Below, in pieces: positions 10,824 to 20,706 of a DNA stretch of 64,000 nucleotides. Both the position numbers and the translations under genes were made by a program. The stretch is taken from NCBI RefSeq assembly GCF_964340395.1, contig NC_135553.1, forward strand, positions 28,533,949-28,597,948, read 5' to 3'. Within the stretch, counting starts at the first letter, position 1; every line of letters starts with the position of its first letter. The stretch is from Glandiceps talaboti (taxonomy: Eukaryota; Hemichordata; Enteropneusta; Spengelidae). The notes beneath the pieces are model-generated. The model was not told where the DNA came from, did not search any database, and saw nothing but the letters and a program-made list of their open reading frames with translations.

Positions 10824-11775
10824 ATGCCATCAAATTTTGGATTAGGTATGATAGCACCACAAGGATATGCACTTAATGATCTCAAAGATTTTCACACATC
10901 CACACTGTATTTAACCGGACGCAATAATAATAAAGATTTCGTCTTTAAGTGGAAAAATAGTTCTAAATCATTTAATTTAGAACCAGCGGCAGTTCAATTA
11001 CACGAGCATACCAACAATTTAGTAGACCTAAATGACATAGATGAGACAATCAAAGAATATAGAGTATCAAAACATCATGTACCATTTGGCTTTGCGTATA
11101 GCAGCAGAGATGCTAAGTTCTATACCACGAGATTTTGTTGAATTGATTGAAAAGCCATTAACTCTTGACCATGGTTTAACTGATCGAGTTCCTTATGTGT
11201 TGGTTTATAATGATAATAATAAGACATTTAGTTTAGCTGATATCAGAGGCTATTTACCGGAAGCAGATCCTAGACTAAACCTGAATCCAAAGCTGCATTT
11301 AAAATTGGATGCTGCAAAAACAATAGTGAAAGAAAACAATATTTTTAGTAGATTTTTAAATTCAGGGGAATGGTATTGTAGTTATAACGTTGACAAAGGA
11401 AATATTCAGTTATTTTATGATACGCAGTTTAAAATATTGGGTTTGAAACCACATGAGGGTGAGGGTAAATTAAAATTGTTTACTGCTAATGAAGCGATGA
11501 CTGAAGATATAAAGAAAGTAACCAATGGTATCATTGTTATTAACTGTATTAAATTAAATACTGAGAGTGAATACGATACTCTTTTGAATGGATTTTCAAT
11601 ATCATGTAATCAACGTTCATTATTAACTATTGAAATTCATATTGAAAACGAAATTATCCATGTTACTTTGTCAACAAGTAAAGCGTTATCTAAAATAGCA
11701 CAAGGGTTAAAGACTATAGATATTGGAACAATAACTTTGAAACGTATGATTCTTATAGATTTTAAAGTATTTTAG
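10824..11775 (+). pseudogene. Polinton protein of unknown function, ~316 aa, one frameshift
   Basis: The frame from 10824 runs to 11141 and must change by one base near 11105-11120 to join the open frame ending at 11775. Each half is otherwise free of stops. The N-terminus carries LNDLKDF followed about 30 residues later by FNLEP. The downstream ORF at 12381 has LNDLRDF and FNLKP at matching spacing, so the two are probably paralogues. No domain recognised and no membrane segment. It lies in the accessory block between PolB and integrase and may be a virion or host-interaction protein; that is inference. The single lesion could be a sequencing indel. Confidence 0.6.
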
Positions 11776-11916
11776 GCTTATTTTATAGACTATGATTCAT
11801 GTTGTAAATTCCCGATAAGTGAGAATAAAATAAGTGAGTATACACTTAATAAAAGATTATAGAGATATAATATTTTCCATTTAAACAAATAAAATATTAA
11901 TAGTATACAAAACACA

Positions 11917-12255
11917 ATGACACATAAACGTATTATATCAAATCAAACATGTTGTATTCCAACACAAGATCAATTTAACAAAGCAGTACAAGAACAAACT
12001 GTTAAAAAATGGAGGGATTTACCACTACATGAAATATAAAAAGTAACTGAAGTAAAATCAATTAATGGTAAATTTGGTCTAAGTTATATAGGTAAACTTG
12101 AAAATGATAATTTCAAAGCTTGTTATTATTTACCATCACATATTGGCAAAGATTTAGAATTTTTAACAGTTACATTTTGTATAAGATCAGATGGTCTTCA
12201 AAAATCTGAAAACACAGGTAACCAATATTTTAAATATAGTTGTGTTAATATTTAA
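11917..12255 (+). pseudogene. Small Polinton ORF, 112 codons with one in-frame stop
   Basis: Starts at an ATG after an AT-rich leader (AATAAAATATTAATAG). Reads through 112 codons except for TAA at 12037-12039 in a 'HEIxKVTEV' context. The second half has alternating hydrophobic residues suggestive of a beta-rich fold (GLSYIGKLENDNFKACYYL). It could be a small single-strand-binding or OB-like protein, but this is weak. Too short and broken to appear as an obvious ORF, yet the phase is maintained over the full length. Confidence 0.45.
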
Positions 12256-12380
12256 ACAAGTTATTAAAAAAACCTCAGAGGACAAGAATATTTTCATTAC
12301 GCAACTGTTAACATAAAATAAAACATGAGTCTAATTTTACTAAAAGCCTCACACATTTTTTTGTCTAAAATTTAATATAA

Positions 12381-12851
12381 ATGAAATCATATACAATGAA
12401 CAAATCATTAAGCTTATCTCTCAATGATCTTAGGGATTTTAAATCCATGAAACCAATCACGGGTGTTAAATATCACTTAGAATATGAAAATAATACGTTT
12501 AATCTAAAACCTTTACTGCCTCCAAAACCTATAATAACGGAAGAAATTGCGATAATTGAATTAGATCATAAAAAAATTGTTAGGCTATTGGTAAATGAAT
12601 TTTCTCATATAATAAACACAGATAAAGTAATATTTGATAGTGATAGAAATGATTACTTTATTCAACCAGGAACTTATCACATTCAACATTTTATAGACTC
12701 CGCTGATATTTCTAAGGATATTAACGAGAGATCAATAGTTAATTTTAATATAAAATTCGATGATAAAATTAAAATATCTCATTCAACATTCGTTATAAAC
12801 AAACAAATTATACCAGCATCTGTGTCTCGGTTATTTCATACTAAAAAATAG
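12381..12851 (+). CDS. Polinton protein of unknown function, 156 aa, paralogue of 10824 ORF
   Basis: Intact frame. The N-terminal LNDLRDF ... FNLKP pattern matches the protein encoded at 10824-11775, followed by a Pro-rich linker (LPPKPII) and a region rich in beta-type residues. No membrane segment and no recognised domain. A short perfect hairpin (CGCAA-ATA-TTGCG, 12853-12865) follows directly after the stop. Together the two paralogues suggest a duplicated structural or host-range gene. Function not assigned. Confidence 0.65.
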   Translation: MKSYTMNKSLSLSLNDLRDFKSMKPITGVKYHLEYENNTFNLKPLLPPKPIITEEIAIIELDHKKIVRLLVNEFSHIINTDKVIFDSDRNDYFIQPGTYHIQHFIDSADISKDINERSIVNFNIKFDDKIKISHSTFVINKQIIPASVSRLFHTKK

Positions 12852-12879
12852 CGCAAATATTGCGTTGCCGCACAACTTC

Positions 12880-13925
12880 ATGTTCAGGGCAATGATAGAT
12901 ATATAATTTTTTGAAGATTTAAAGTTGTAACCAAAATAAAATTTTCATACCTAATTTCCATCATCATAATCCAGCCATCCTATGTTGGAAGTGTACAAGA
13001 CAAGTATAGCAACATCCTAATCAAACTTTAAAGGGATGTGTCTACAAGGTTTTGTACTTCTTTATTTTTTAAAATCAATTTGGAACCAAGTCATACCAAT
13101 GTAACATGTTTAACTTTCTTGGTTGTCTTATTGTAATATTTTAAACACAAGCTACATTCAGTTTATATGGGTAGGTGATGAAACAGCTGTCTTACAACAT
13201 ATTACATAATCAAGTCATAAACCAAAATGGCCATGCTACAGGCTTTACCACCAGAGGAAATAGTAAAGTAAACATTATAGTTAATTAACAATGTACTGTT
13301 CTCACTGTGTCAGCTATTAATGAGGACAAATCTACACATTCTCAATAAAGTTAAGCTCAATCTACTGGGTAATTTCAGAGTTGAAGATTTTTGAGGAAAA
13401 GCAATGATATAGAATAACACTTCTAGAAACATCTCACCAAGTTTCAGACTCATTGACCAAGTACTTTTTGAGATATAAGTTTTTGACCAAAAATGAACAT
13501 TCTTACACCTAATTTGCATATCACTCATGGAATCATTGTATGCTTAATATATCTTCGTCTATACATCCCTAGATGCATCCCCATCAAATTTCAGCCCAAT
13601 CTTCTCAGTAGTTTTGGAATTATAAATTTTTAACCAAAAAGACACATTTTTAGCCCTAATTTGCATATCACTGATGGAATCATCATGTCATGAACAAATC
13701 TTACTTTACACCCCCTAAAGAATCTTCCCACCAAATTTCGCACCAATCTGCCCAGTAGTTTCTGAGTTTAAGTTTTTTGACCAAAAATCGCATTTATTGA
13801 CCCAAATCACACACCTGTGATGCGATCATTTTGATTTGAACAATTTCCCAACTAGACACCCAAGGTAATGGACCCACCAAATATCGTGGCAATCGGTTCA
13901 GCAGTTTTTGACTTTAAGTTGTTTA

Positions 13926-13981
<56 letters not shown>

Positions 13982-14056
13982 GACAGACAGATAGATAGAC
14001 AGACAGACACCGGGCGATCCCTATAGCACTACTGAACCTCAGTTCAGTTGTGCTAA
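12880..14056 (+). mobile_element. Dispersed repeat family A inserted in the Polinton
   Basis: Non-coding. Boundaries approximate. The right end (CTATAGCACTACTGAAC ... CAGTTGTGCTAAAA) matches the reverse complement of 51846-51880 and of the end near 52494. The body matches the reverse complement of 52690-53160. It has an internal period near 145-150 bp: 'cctaatttgcatatcac' recurs at about 13508 and 13657. A (CA)n plus (GACA)n tract (13922-14010) precedes the right end. The insertion splits the accessory region of the Polinton and shows that host repeats have invaded it since integration. Confidence 0.8.
13922..14010 (+). repeat. (CA)n-(GACA)n microsatellite
   Basis: A run of CA dinucleotides followed by GACA/GATA units. 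The same arrangement occurs at the end of family A copies and may be part of the repeat. Confidence 0.9.
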
Positions 14057-14154
14057 AAAGGGTTCAAGGTCTTCGATCGTCGTTATTCAAAAATAACTTT
14101 TCGTTCCACTTTGATTATCAAACCTTATAAAAATAATATATATACATATATAAA

Positions 14155-14671
14155 GTGATACGATTATATAAAACTGAATCAATGATTGATCAAAATATTA
14201 AAGCAATACAGGATTTGATTGATTATCTCACACGAGTATGTAGTGCATATAGACGCTCTTACAAATTGCTAAGTCGTGTTAATAAAGCGATACTCATCAC
14301 TAGTGGGATTTTTTCAGGAACTGCCACATTAGCTATAGTTCCTGCAATACCAGTTTTTGTCAGTGCATTAGCTGTAGTTCCAATAATCATTACAGTTGTC
14401 AATCAAAACTTAAAGCTAACAGACAAAGTATCACGATTTAAAATTACAATATCAACATTTCAAGGAATTATCAACATACACGCAGGCAAATGTATACACT
14501 GAAACACCTCAAGAATTTATTCAAGAAGTATTCATGAAGTCTCTTGAAATGCAGAAAGCTGCCGATTACACTCCCCCTTTGGAGCGTTACTTGAAGTATT
14601 ACAAACTGAATGGTTATTCAGAAATGAAATCAGAAATGAAATCAGAAATGGAATTAGAAACGGAAATATAA
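14155..14671 (+). pseudogene. Polinton membrane protein with two hydrophobic segments, frameshifted
   Basis: The frame begins with a GTG at 14155 or, more likely, the ATG at 14182 (MIDQNIKAIQDLIDYL). Two hydrophobic stretches (ILITSGIFSGTATLAIVPAI and VFVSALAVVPIIITVV) indicate a membrane hairpin. Near 14470-14490 the frame shifts. The remainder reads to a stop at 14669-14671 and contains PPLERYLKYYKLNGY followed by three MKSE-type repeats. Small two-helix membrane proteins are usual in Polintons and related viruses, perhaps for virion membranes or assembly; the role here is unproved. Ends 35 bp before the integrase ATG. Confidence 0.55.
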
Positions 14672-14706
14672 TAACTTTATATATTATAATTTACCGTCTT
14701 ACTAAT

Positions 14707-15709
14707 ATGGATCAGTATCTGCGAGACTTGTATTACAATTCTCATGTAGCATACAGCGGCATCACAAAATTATGGCGTAAAATCAAAGAAGATCATAAAA
14801 AAATAAAATATAAGGAATTGAAACAATGGTTGGAACAACAAAGTAATTGTTTATGGAATTGATGATCAGTGGCAAGCTGACATTGTGGAGATGAATAATG
14901 ACCATGGGTATCGTTACATCCTGACTGTTATCGATGTGTTATCGAAGTATGCCTGGGCGATACCACTCAAATCAAAACGTGGTATTGAAATGGCCGAATC
15001 CTTTGAGTTAATTTTCAAAGACCGTGAACCGAATAAAATTCAATTTGATGAAGGTCGGGAATTTTACAATAAGCATGTTAAAGAGCTTTTTGCAAACCAC
15101 GAAATTGAATGGTTTAGTACGTGATCCGATAAAAAAGCATCGGTTGTTGAGCGTTTTAACAGGACACTTAAATCACGTATGTATAAATATTTTACTGATA
15201 AACAGACTAGAAAATGGGTCGACGTACTAGATCGTTTAGTGGATGGTTATAACAATACTTATCATAATTCAATCCACATGACTCCGAAGGAAGCATCCTT
15301 ACCAAAGAATGAAAACATCGTTTGGTATAATTTGTACAGTGCTTATCTCACTGTTGAATATGGAACTCCTAAGTTTAATATCGGTGATACCGTGAGAATT
15401 TCCAAATATAAGAACGTGTTTGCTAAAGGATATCTACCAAACTACACTCGTGAACTTTTCAAAATCAAACAAATTATCTATGGTCCCGTTATTGTTTACA
15501 CTCTGGAGGACTTATCGGGTGAAGACATTGAAGGCACGTTTTATGAGCAAGAATTATCGATCGACACGATGACCAAGGAATATAAAGTTGAAAAAATATT
15601 ACGTAAGAAAAAAATCAAAGGTCATGAATACGCATTGGTAAAATGGTTAGGATATGACGATAAATTCAATTCTTGGGAACCGATTGAAAATATTAAAAAA
15701 ATAATATAA
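14707..15709 (+). pseudogene. Integrase (retroviral type, rve) with C-terminal chromodomain, broken
   Basis: Inserts the element and should produce the 6-bp duplications seen. The N-terminal part (14707-14862) has a short helical zinc-domain-like remnant, then a change of frame near 14845 with probable loss of sequence. The catalytic core follows: first Asp in WQADIVEM, then FDEGREFYN with the second Asp, then the Glu in ASVVERFNRTLK. A chromodomain (YKVEKILRKKK ... YALVKWLGYDD ... SWEP) occupies 15580-15700. One in-frame TGA (15122-15124) lies between the second Asp and the Glu. The Asp-Glu spacing is about 33 residues, slightly short of the usual 35. As assembled it would not yield an active protein. 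The chromodomain suggests targeting to marked chromatin. Confidence 0.93.
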
Positions 15710-15725
15710 TTGGTATAGGATAAAC

Positions 15726-16071
15726 ATGTTTAATAAAGAACATAATATAACCAAATTTTTAGATAAGTTCAAAGACGTCCTTGGTTTTAACATAGAGCTG
15801 GAATGGGACAACCTCAGAAGGAAAAATATGCATGTATTAATTGTAAATACAGGGGTAAAATTGAAGGATACAACCCTTTATCAAATTATTTTATCCTTTT
15901 GTAAAGAAGTCGAAAAAAAGAATTATTTTTAAACGTATTGAATTCTTAGCTCTATTTCCAGAGCCAGAGGACAATCAAGAGGCTAGATTTTTGAATGAAT
16001 ACTGGGTTCTTAAATTAATACAAGATATAGGAACAGACGTATATTTCAAGATAGATATGGAAATTTATTAG
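15726..16071 (+). pseudogene. Small Polinton ORF of unknown function, one frameshift
   Basis: Begins at the ATG 17 bp after the integrase stop, reads to 15932, and with one frame change near 15905-15920 continues to a stop at 16069-16071, giving about 115 residues. The second half is charged (FLALFPEPEDNQEARF). No domain recognised, no membrane segment. Position between integrase and the minor virion gene is all that can be said about its role. Confidence 0.4.
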
Positions 16072-16117
16072 TATGTTTTGTATAAACCCTTTAATATAGC
16101 AAAGCAAACCTGAAAAA

Positions 16118-17507
16118 ATGTGGAGATTAGGATTACCAGAGTCAACGAAGTCTACGAATTCTACGAAGACAAAGCCAAAAAAACAACCTTCGGCTCTTTC
16201 AGCTGTGCCGGAACTGCAGCCTCATTCTCCAAAACCATTTACGTTAGCAAAGCATGCTAACTATGCACTACATCAACCATTTAATAAACAGTTATCCGTG
16301 GATTTACGAGATACACTCGTCAACATGGATGTTTATGTAAGTGAAACTGATCGATTCAATATAAAGCTGAGAGATATATTCAAAAACTATATATTAATTC
16401 ATAGAAATGCAGGCAGTGCCAACAAGTGGTTGAAAGGACCAAATATGCATTACTGGGACCAATAGTTAAATTTTGCTGTTTGGTTAGCTACTACTGGATG
16501 CGGTGTTAGTATTCACGATCATCTGTATAATGAAAATATCCCTAAACAGATTGTATCATTTTTTAGATTTCACATGTATTTTACGATACGCCGTATATTG
16601 AATGAGCTTTCTTGCCCACTACCTGACACTGATACATTTAGTAAAGCCGATAATTTAATCGATGTATCATAGAATATGCGATGAATTCGGACTAAATTAT
16701 AATACAGATTTCAGATTCACGTATGACAAAGCGGGAAATAATGGTATCGGTGTCGGATATGAGTGGTGGGGAGGTAAAGCACATATAAAAGAAATCCAAT
16801 AAAAATTTCAAGATACAATGGTTGAATTACCTGATGCTCCAGATGAGGCCCGCAGAAGTTATCATTGGCATAAATTTCAAAATGCCGACTATAAACCATA
16901 CAACTACTTTGTTTTAGAAAACAGTACAGGTTTTACACAAGCAGGTTTAGGATGATTGAATCGATCAATTGAAGCTTATGTATATTGTATGTTAGGAAGT
17001 CAAGCAGACACACGAGTAAGTATAGCAGACTCTGACGGTGCCGATCAAGAAACAAGACAAAAAATGATTTCATTACTTGAGGATGAGACGAGAGGCATCA
17101 ACGAGGACAACAGTATACCCCGTTACCAAAATGTAATCAATGCAACGAGGGTAAAGTTAGATCTAGCCATTTCTCCTTCTTTATGGTTAATACCGAGTAA
17201 AATGATTATAAATTTGAATACAAATGCGGCAGGTTATAACAATTTCTTACAACAGGCGACAGAAGATATGAAGTTCGGTTATAACAACATAAATAATGAC
17301 GTGAAAAAAACAGCATTAAAGGAAGTGGAAGGTCACCCCGATCCAGTTCAACGACTCGACAGTTCAGACGAAACGGTAGCAGCGGTAGCAGAGGTAGCAG
17401 AGGTAGCAACGAGTACTGCTTCGACACCAGAGCATGACATTGTTCATGAATATTCAACGATTGGAATAATAATTGGGGCAATATTTTTAAGTTATATATT
17501 TATATAG
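16118..17507 (+). pseudogene. Conserved Polinton protein, probable minor virion component, broken
   Basis: Starts at 16118 after a Lys/Thr/Ser-rich basic N-terminus, continues through WDQ-stop (16463-16465), then ATTGCGVSIHDHL, FRFHMYFTIRRIL and the EFGLNYNTDF segment, and on to LNRSIEAYVYCMLGSQ. A hydrophobic segment (STIGIIIGAIFLSYIFI) closes it. Three in-frame stops (16463, 16799, 16953) and a frameshift near 16665 break it; the stop at 16953 looks like CGA to TGA. The last 183 codons (16956-17507) are open. The internal segments are ones I associate with a protein conserved among Polintons next to the capsid gene. Whether it is the penton-like minor capsid protein or a membrane-anchored accessory is not settled. 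Confidence 0.7.
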
Positions 17508-17519
17508 GATTTATTTAAG

Positions 17520-18719
17520 ATGGCTGACTTTGATCCTTTTGATGGTAACCCTTTTAAGGAAGACTTAGATTATGAAGACCCTGGTGAAAACGTTGAAATG
17601 TCAGATCAGATAGATTTGACGGATTGGTTGACGTCAACGGAGGAACTAACGGAGCAAGAAACATCATTCTTAGAACCGGCAGTAGATAAACATACTAAAC
17701 AAAAAATTGAATTACTTTTGTTAACTATTGACGCAGTTATCAAAAATAGTGACGTGGAAGTTAATCGAAGTGAATTGGAAACAAATACATATGCAAAGGA
17801 TGGAGAGTTGTATGATAAAATAAAAAATCAACGTATTACAAGTAAAGGTAAACTTTTAGCTTATAGTACAATAAAAAAAAGAATTGGTACTGAAGCTGCT
17901 AATTGGCTTTTCTTAGACACAGCGGTTGATAAACAAGAGCCTTTAAATATGGATGAAGTTGAAGCTATAGATCTCACACCATCAATGATTGGTCGTTTAA
18001 GAGACTATCAAGCAGGTCTCAGAAGAGACACTGCAGGTAACAAAGATGAAATCGATAAGGTTGAAAACAAAATTGAAGAATGGAATGAACTCAACCCTGA
18101 ATACACATTCATAAGTAAAGAACTTGATACATCAAACAAGAGTTTAGAAGAGTTGTATGATAGAAAAAGAAAATTGGAAAACAGACAAAAAATCGAAGAA
18201 TTATCGCAAGACGAAAAAATGGAATTAGGCAGAATTCAGATTCATATCCTAAAATATAATAAAGATTCTAATACTTTACGCAATAAGTTAGCCGAGACAT
18301 CTGCTTTGAAAGAAGTACTCAAAGACCCAGAACTTAGTATTAAAGATAAGCTAACAATTCTTTTCAAACGCAATGGAGTTACTATCGTTTCATTGGCAAC
18401 AGCTCTCGGTTTAGTCATAACTACCATAGCTGTTGCAATAGGAGTACCCACCAAATCTATTAGTGGTAGCGGTAGCGGTGGTGGTAGTAGTGGTGGTCCA
18501 GTCAAAGCAGTTATTAAACGTGTTGCGGATGCATTGAAATGGCTCGGTAATAAAGCAGCGATGGCACTGCCAGGTATTTTAGGTTCTATTGTATCGTTTG
18601 TTTTAAAAACAGCGGGACAAGTGGTAGGATTTATAGGTGAGCATGTATGGTTGTTGGCAACTGCAATAGCGGTGTACCTTTATGAACTGACTTTTAAACG
18701 GAATTTTAAACGAAAATAA
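17520..18719 (+). CDS. Conserved Polinton membrane-associated protein, 399 aa
   Basis: Intact. The N-terminal third is acidic (DPFDGNPF, DLDYEDPGENVEM). A charged, likely coiled-coil middle spans residues ~160-260 (NKIEEWNEL, YDRKRKLENRQKIEEL). The C-terminal third has hydrophobic stretches (TIVSLATALGLVITTIAVAI and LLATAIAVYLYEL) around a Gly/Ser linker (SGSGSGGGSSGG) and an ALPGILGSIVSFVLKTAGQVV segment. It lies directly upstream of the major capsid gene, 12 bp after the minor virion gene. I take it to be a structural protein associated with membranes or the vertex. The family is common in metazoan Polinton copies, but its function is unknown to me. Confidence 0.7.
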   Translation: MADFDPFDGNPFKEDLDYEDPGENVEMSDQIDLTDWLTSTEELTEQETSFLEPAVDKHTKQKIELLLLTIDAVIKNSDVEVNRSELETNTYAKDGELYDKIKNQRITSKGKLLAYSTIKKRIGTEAANWLFLDTAVDKQEPLNMDEVEAIDLTPSMIGRLRDYQAGLRRDTAGNKDEIDKVENKIEEWNELNPEYTFISKELDTSNKSLEELYDRKRKLENRQKIEELSQDEKMELGRIQIHILKYNKDSNTLRNKLAETSALKEVLKDPELSIKDKLTILFKRNGVTIVSLATALGLVITTIAVAIGVPTKSISGSGSGGGSSGGPVKAVIKRVADALKWLGNKAAMALPGILGSIVSFVLKTAGQVVGFIGEHVWLLATAIAVYLYELTFKRNFKRK

Positions 18720-18756
18720 AAATATATATATATTTTATATAATATAGTATAAGAAA
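18720..18756 (+). promoter_or_regulatory. TATA-rich block before the major capsid gene
   Basis: The 37-bp spacer is nearly all A/T (TATATATATTTTATATAATA) and ends at the ATG. The same pattern precedes most right-half genes. Confidence 0.45.
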
Positions 18757-20025
18757 ATGCCTTACAATAAAGAACTTCAAGGTGATTACTCAAAACTAAA
18801 TGCACTTGGTAGTAAAGGAGAGCGAACTCATCATGTTGTAACGTATAATCCAAATCATGCAAAACCGGGTGAGGTTTTATATATCAGATGTCCAAAATTA
18901 GAGGACACTGTTGTTCTAACAGATAAATTCAATCTCGTCTTTGATCTTAAACTAGAAGGTCATAATAAAAACTTCGTTGTTCAAAACCTGTCTGCCAATG
19001 TCATCAGTCGACTAGTTTTAAAATTCGAGGGGGAAATCTTAATGGATTTAACAGGCTACAACTTAGTACAAACGTATAAAGATCTGTATTCAGATAGAAC
19101 AAACAAAACACTGTATGGAATTCAGTCAGAAAATCTTAGAAAATTGAGAAGCGATAATATTGATGGAGTCGGTGGTGGGAATTTCTTAGGAGAGGCTGCA
19201 CTTCATAAAGCATACGGTAAAAAATATGCGATCGATCTTGCGGATTTACATCCTATAACGAATGGTCACGGAGCTGTATATCCTTCGAGTTTAGGTAGTC
19301 ATATCGAATGGGAACTTAATCTTGCTCCTGTTAAACAAATCCTGGTAAGTGAAGACACAGATGGTTGGGATTATACTTTAACCAACATTCAACTTGAATA
19401 TGAGACAATAAGAGATCAAAACTTAGCTATAGAAATTAAAAGTTACTACAACAGTGGTAAAAGTTTTCTTTACGAACATATCCAACATTTCAGAACAATT
19501 AACTTCTCTGGTACGGATACTATTATTAACGAGAACATTAATATACCACGTAGAAGCTTGAAAGGGATTTTCGTATTGTTCACCAAACCACAACTACAAA
19601 ATGCGTTAGACACCGAATTATTTTTTAATCCTAGTATTAATTCTGTTGCAGTAACGATAAAAGGTATTGCAAATAAAGTGTATGCACAGGGATTATCTCC
19701 TAGAAAATTTTGGGAAGAAGCCAGACGTTATTTCATGGCACCTGAGTTCTGCTGCTACGCTGGTAAAGCAATTGATAAACTAGAGAAAGTAATCGAGGCC
19801 ACCTTTCTGCTGAATAAATACTGTGTGTTTATTGATTTAAGAAGTTTTAAGGATAATAGGTATCATGGGAGTGGTCTGAAAGTCATGAATACAAAAGATG
19901 GAGTTCAGCTGGAAATTAAAGGAGAGGCTACAAATCCGCAAGAAAGAATAACTGCAAATATTTTCATCATAAGTGATGCTATACTTAATATTGAAAGATC
20001 TAAATTAAAATCTATTGCATATTAA
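18757..20025 (+). CDS. Major capsid protein (double jelly-roll type), 422 aa, intact
   Basis: Capsid subunit. Recognised from the family's typical segments in order: PGEVLYIRCPKLEDTVVL near residue 37, NLSANVISRLVLKFEGE near 79, LAPVKQI near 190, TNIQLEYETIRDQ near 210, RRSLKGIFVLF near 265, an IDLRS near 357 and the C-terminal HGSGLKV...TKDGVQLEI. Length is in the usual range for Polinton capsid proteins. Start at the ATG after a 37-bp AT-rich block; no in-frame stop. It is followed after 7 bp by the packaging ATPase, the usual neighbour. Its openness contrasts with the broken enzyme genes. Confidence 0.88.
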   Translation: MPYNKELQGDYSKLNALGSKGERTHHVVTYNPNHAKPGEVLYIRCPKLEDTVVLTDKFNLVFDLKLEGHNKNFVVQNLSANVISRLVLKFEGEILMDLTGYNLVQTYKDLYSDRTNKTLYGIQSENLRKLRSDNIDGVGGGNFLGEAALHKAYGKKYAIDLADLHPITNGHGAVYPSSLGSHIEWELNLAPVKQILVSEDTDGWDYTLTNIQLEYETIRDQNLAIEIKSYYNSGKSFLYEHIQHFRTINFSGTDTIINENINIPRRSLKGIFVLFTKPQLQNALDTELFFNPSINSVAVTIKGIANKVYAQGLSPRKFWEEARRYFMAPEFCCYAGKAIDKLEKVIEATFLLNKYCVFIDLRSFKDNRYHGSGLKVMNTKDGVQLEIKGEATNPQERITANIFIISDAILNIERSKLKSIAY

Positions 20026-20032
20026 TATAATT

Positions 20033-20615
20033 ATGATCTGGCTTGACCCCCCTTTCAATATGCTTATCAGTGTTCCGACATGTTCGGGTAAAACAGAATT
20101 TGTTATGCAACTGTTACAAACGCATTACAAGAATCATAATCTGTCCAACGTTCATAAACAATAAAGCCTACGATAAAAAAATTATTTACAAAGACTCGGA
20201 TATTATTATAATGATTCCCAACATAGAAAAAATAAATGAAAGTATTGAACTTGCGTATGAGTGTTATAAAAATACAAAAAGTCTAATCATACTAGATGAC
20301 TGCGCTTTCACAAAAGATGTCAAATCTCGTGTCAATATTTTAACTAAATTGGCATTTTCAGCTCATCATGATAATATTAGCGTATGGGTACTTACGCAAT
20401 AATTTACGAGTATCGCCAAGACATTTCGAGAAAATATTGGCATGCTTGTTCTCTATTACACACCGAGTAAAAATGATGTTAAAGAGATAATTGAAAACTA
20501 TGGAATGGAATTAAATAAAAATGAAATTAGTGAATTTATAAAACAATTAAAAAATACTCCTTACAGCAAATTAGTGTTTCGATTAAGACAACCTTATAGT
20601 ATAGATCTGGTATAA
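20033..20615 (+). pseudogene. DNA-packaging ATPase (FtsK/HerA type), broken
   Basis: Motor that loads DNA into the capsid. The Walker A motif (PTCSGKT) lies in the frame opened at 20033 (MIWLDPPFNMLISV). A frameshift near 20130-20160 leads to the frame carrying Walker B SLIILDDCA near 20285 and the sensor-like VWVLTQ. A TAA at 20400-20402 then interrupts, after which the frame stays open to a stop at 20613-20615. At about 190 codons it is somewhat shorter than usual family members, which run from roughly 200 residues up. It sits 7 bp after the capsid gene. The last base of its stop codon is the first base of the next ATG. Confidence 0.85.
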
Positions 20616-20680
20616 TGTTAATCAATGATATTTTATGGCTATTTATTGCGTTAGTTATCATCTACTTTTTTATAAAATAA
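20615..20680 (+). CDS. 21-aa single-pass membrane peptide overlapping the ATPase stop
   Basis: ATG at 20615 shares its A with the TAA of the ATPase (TAATG). It encodes 21 residues that are nearly all hydrophobic (MLINDILWLFIALVIIYFF then IK). The arrangement suggests coupled or re-initiated translation. A one-helix peptide could act in membranes or virion assembly. Too short for statistical support, and could be chance in AT-rich DNA. Confidence 0.4.
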   Translation: MLINDILWLFIALVIIYFFIK

Positions 20681-20706
20681 AATATATTTTTATATTATAT
20701 AACAAA
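20681..20706 (+). promoter_or_regulatory. TATA-rich block before the 201-aa gene
   Basis: 'atatatttttatattatata' ends 6 bp before the ATG at 20707. Confidence 0.4.

Noticed and set aside
16717-16899. Minus-strand 60-aa ORF inside the minor virion gene
   Set aside because: Opposite-strand shadow of a gene whose plus-strand motifs are clear.
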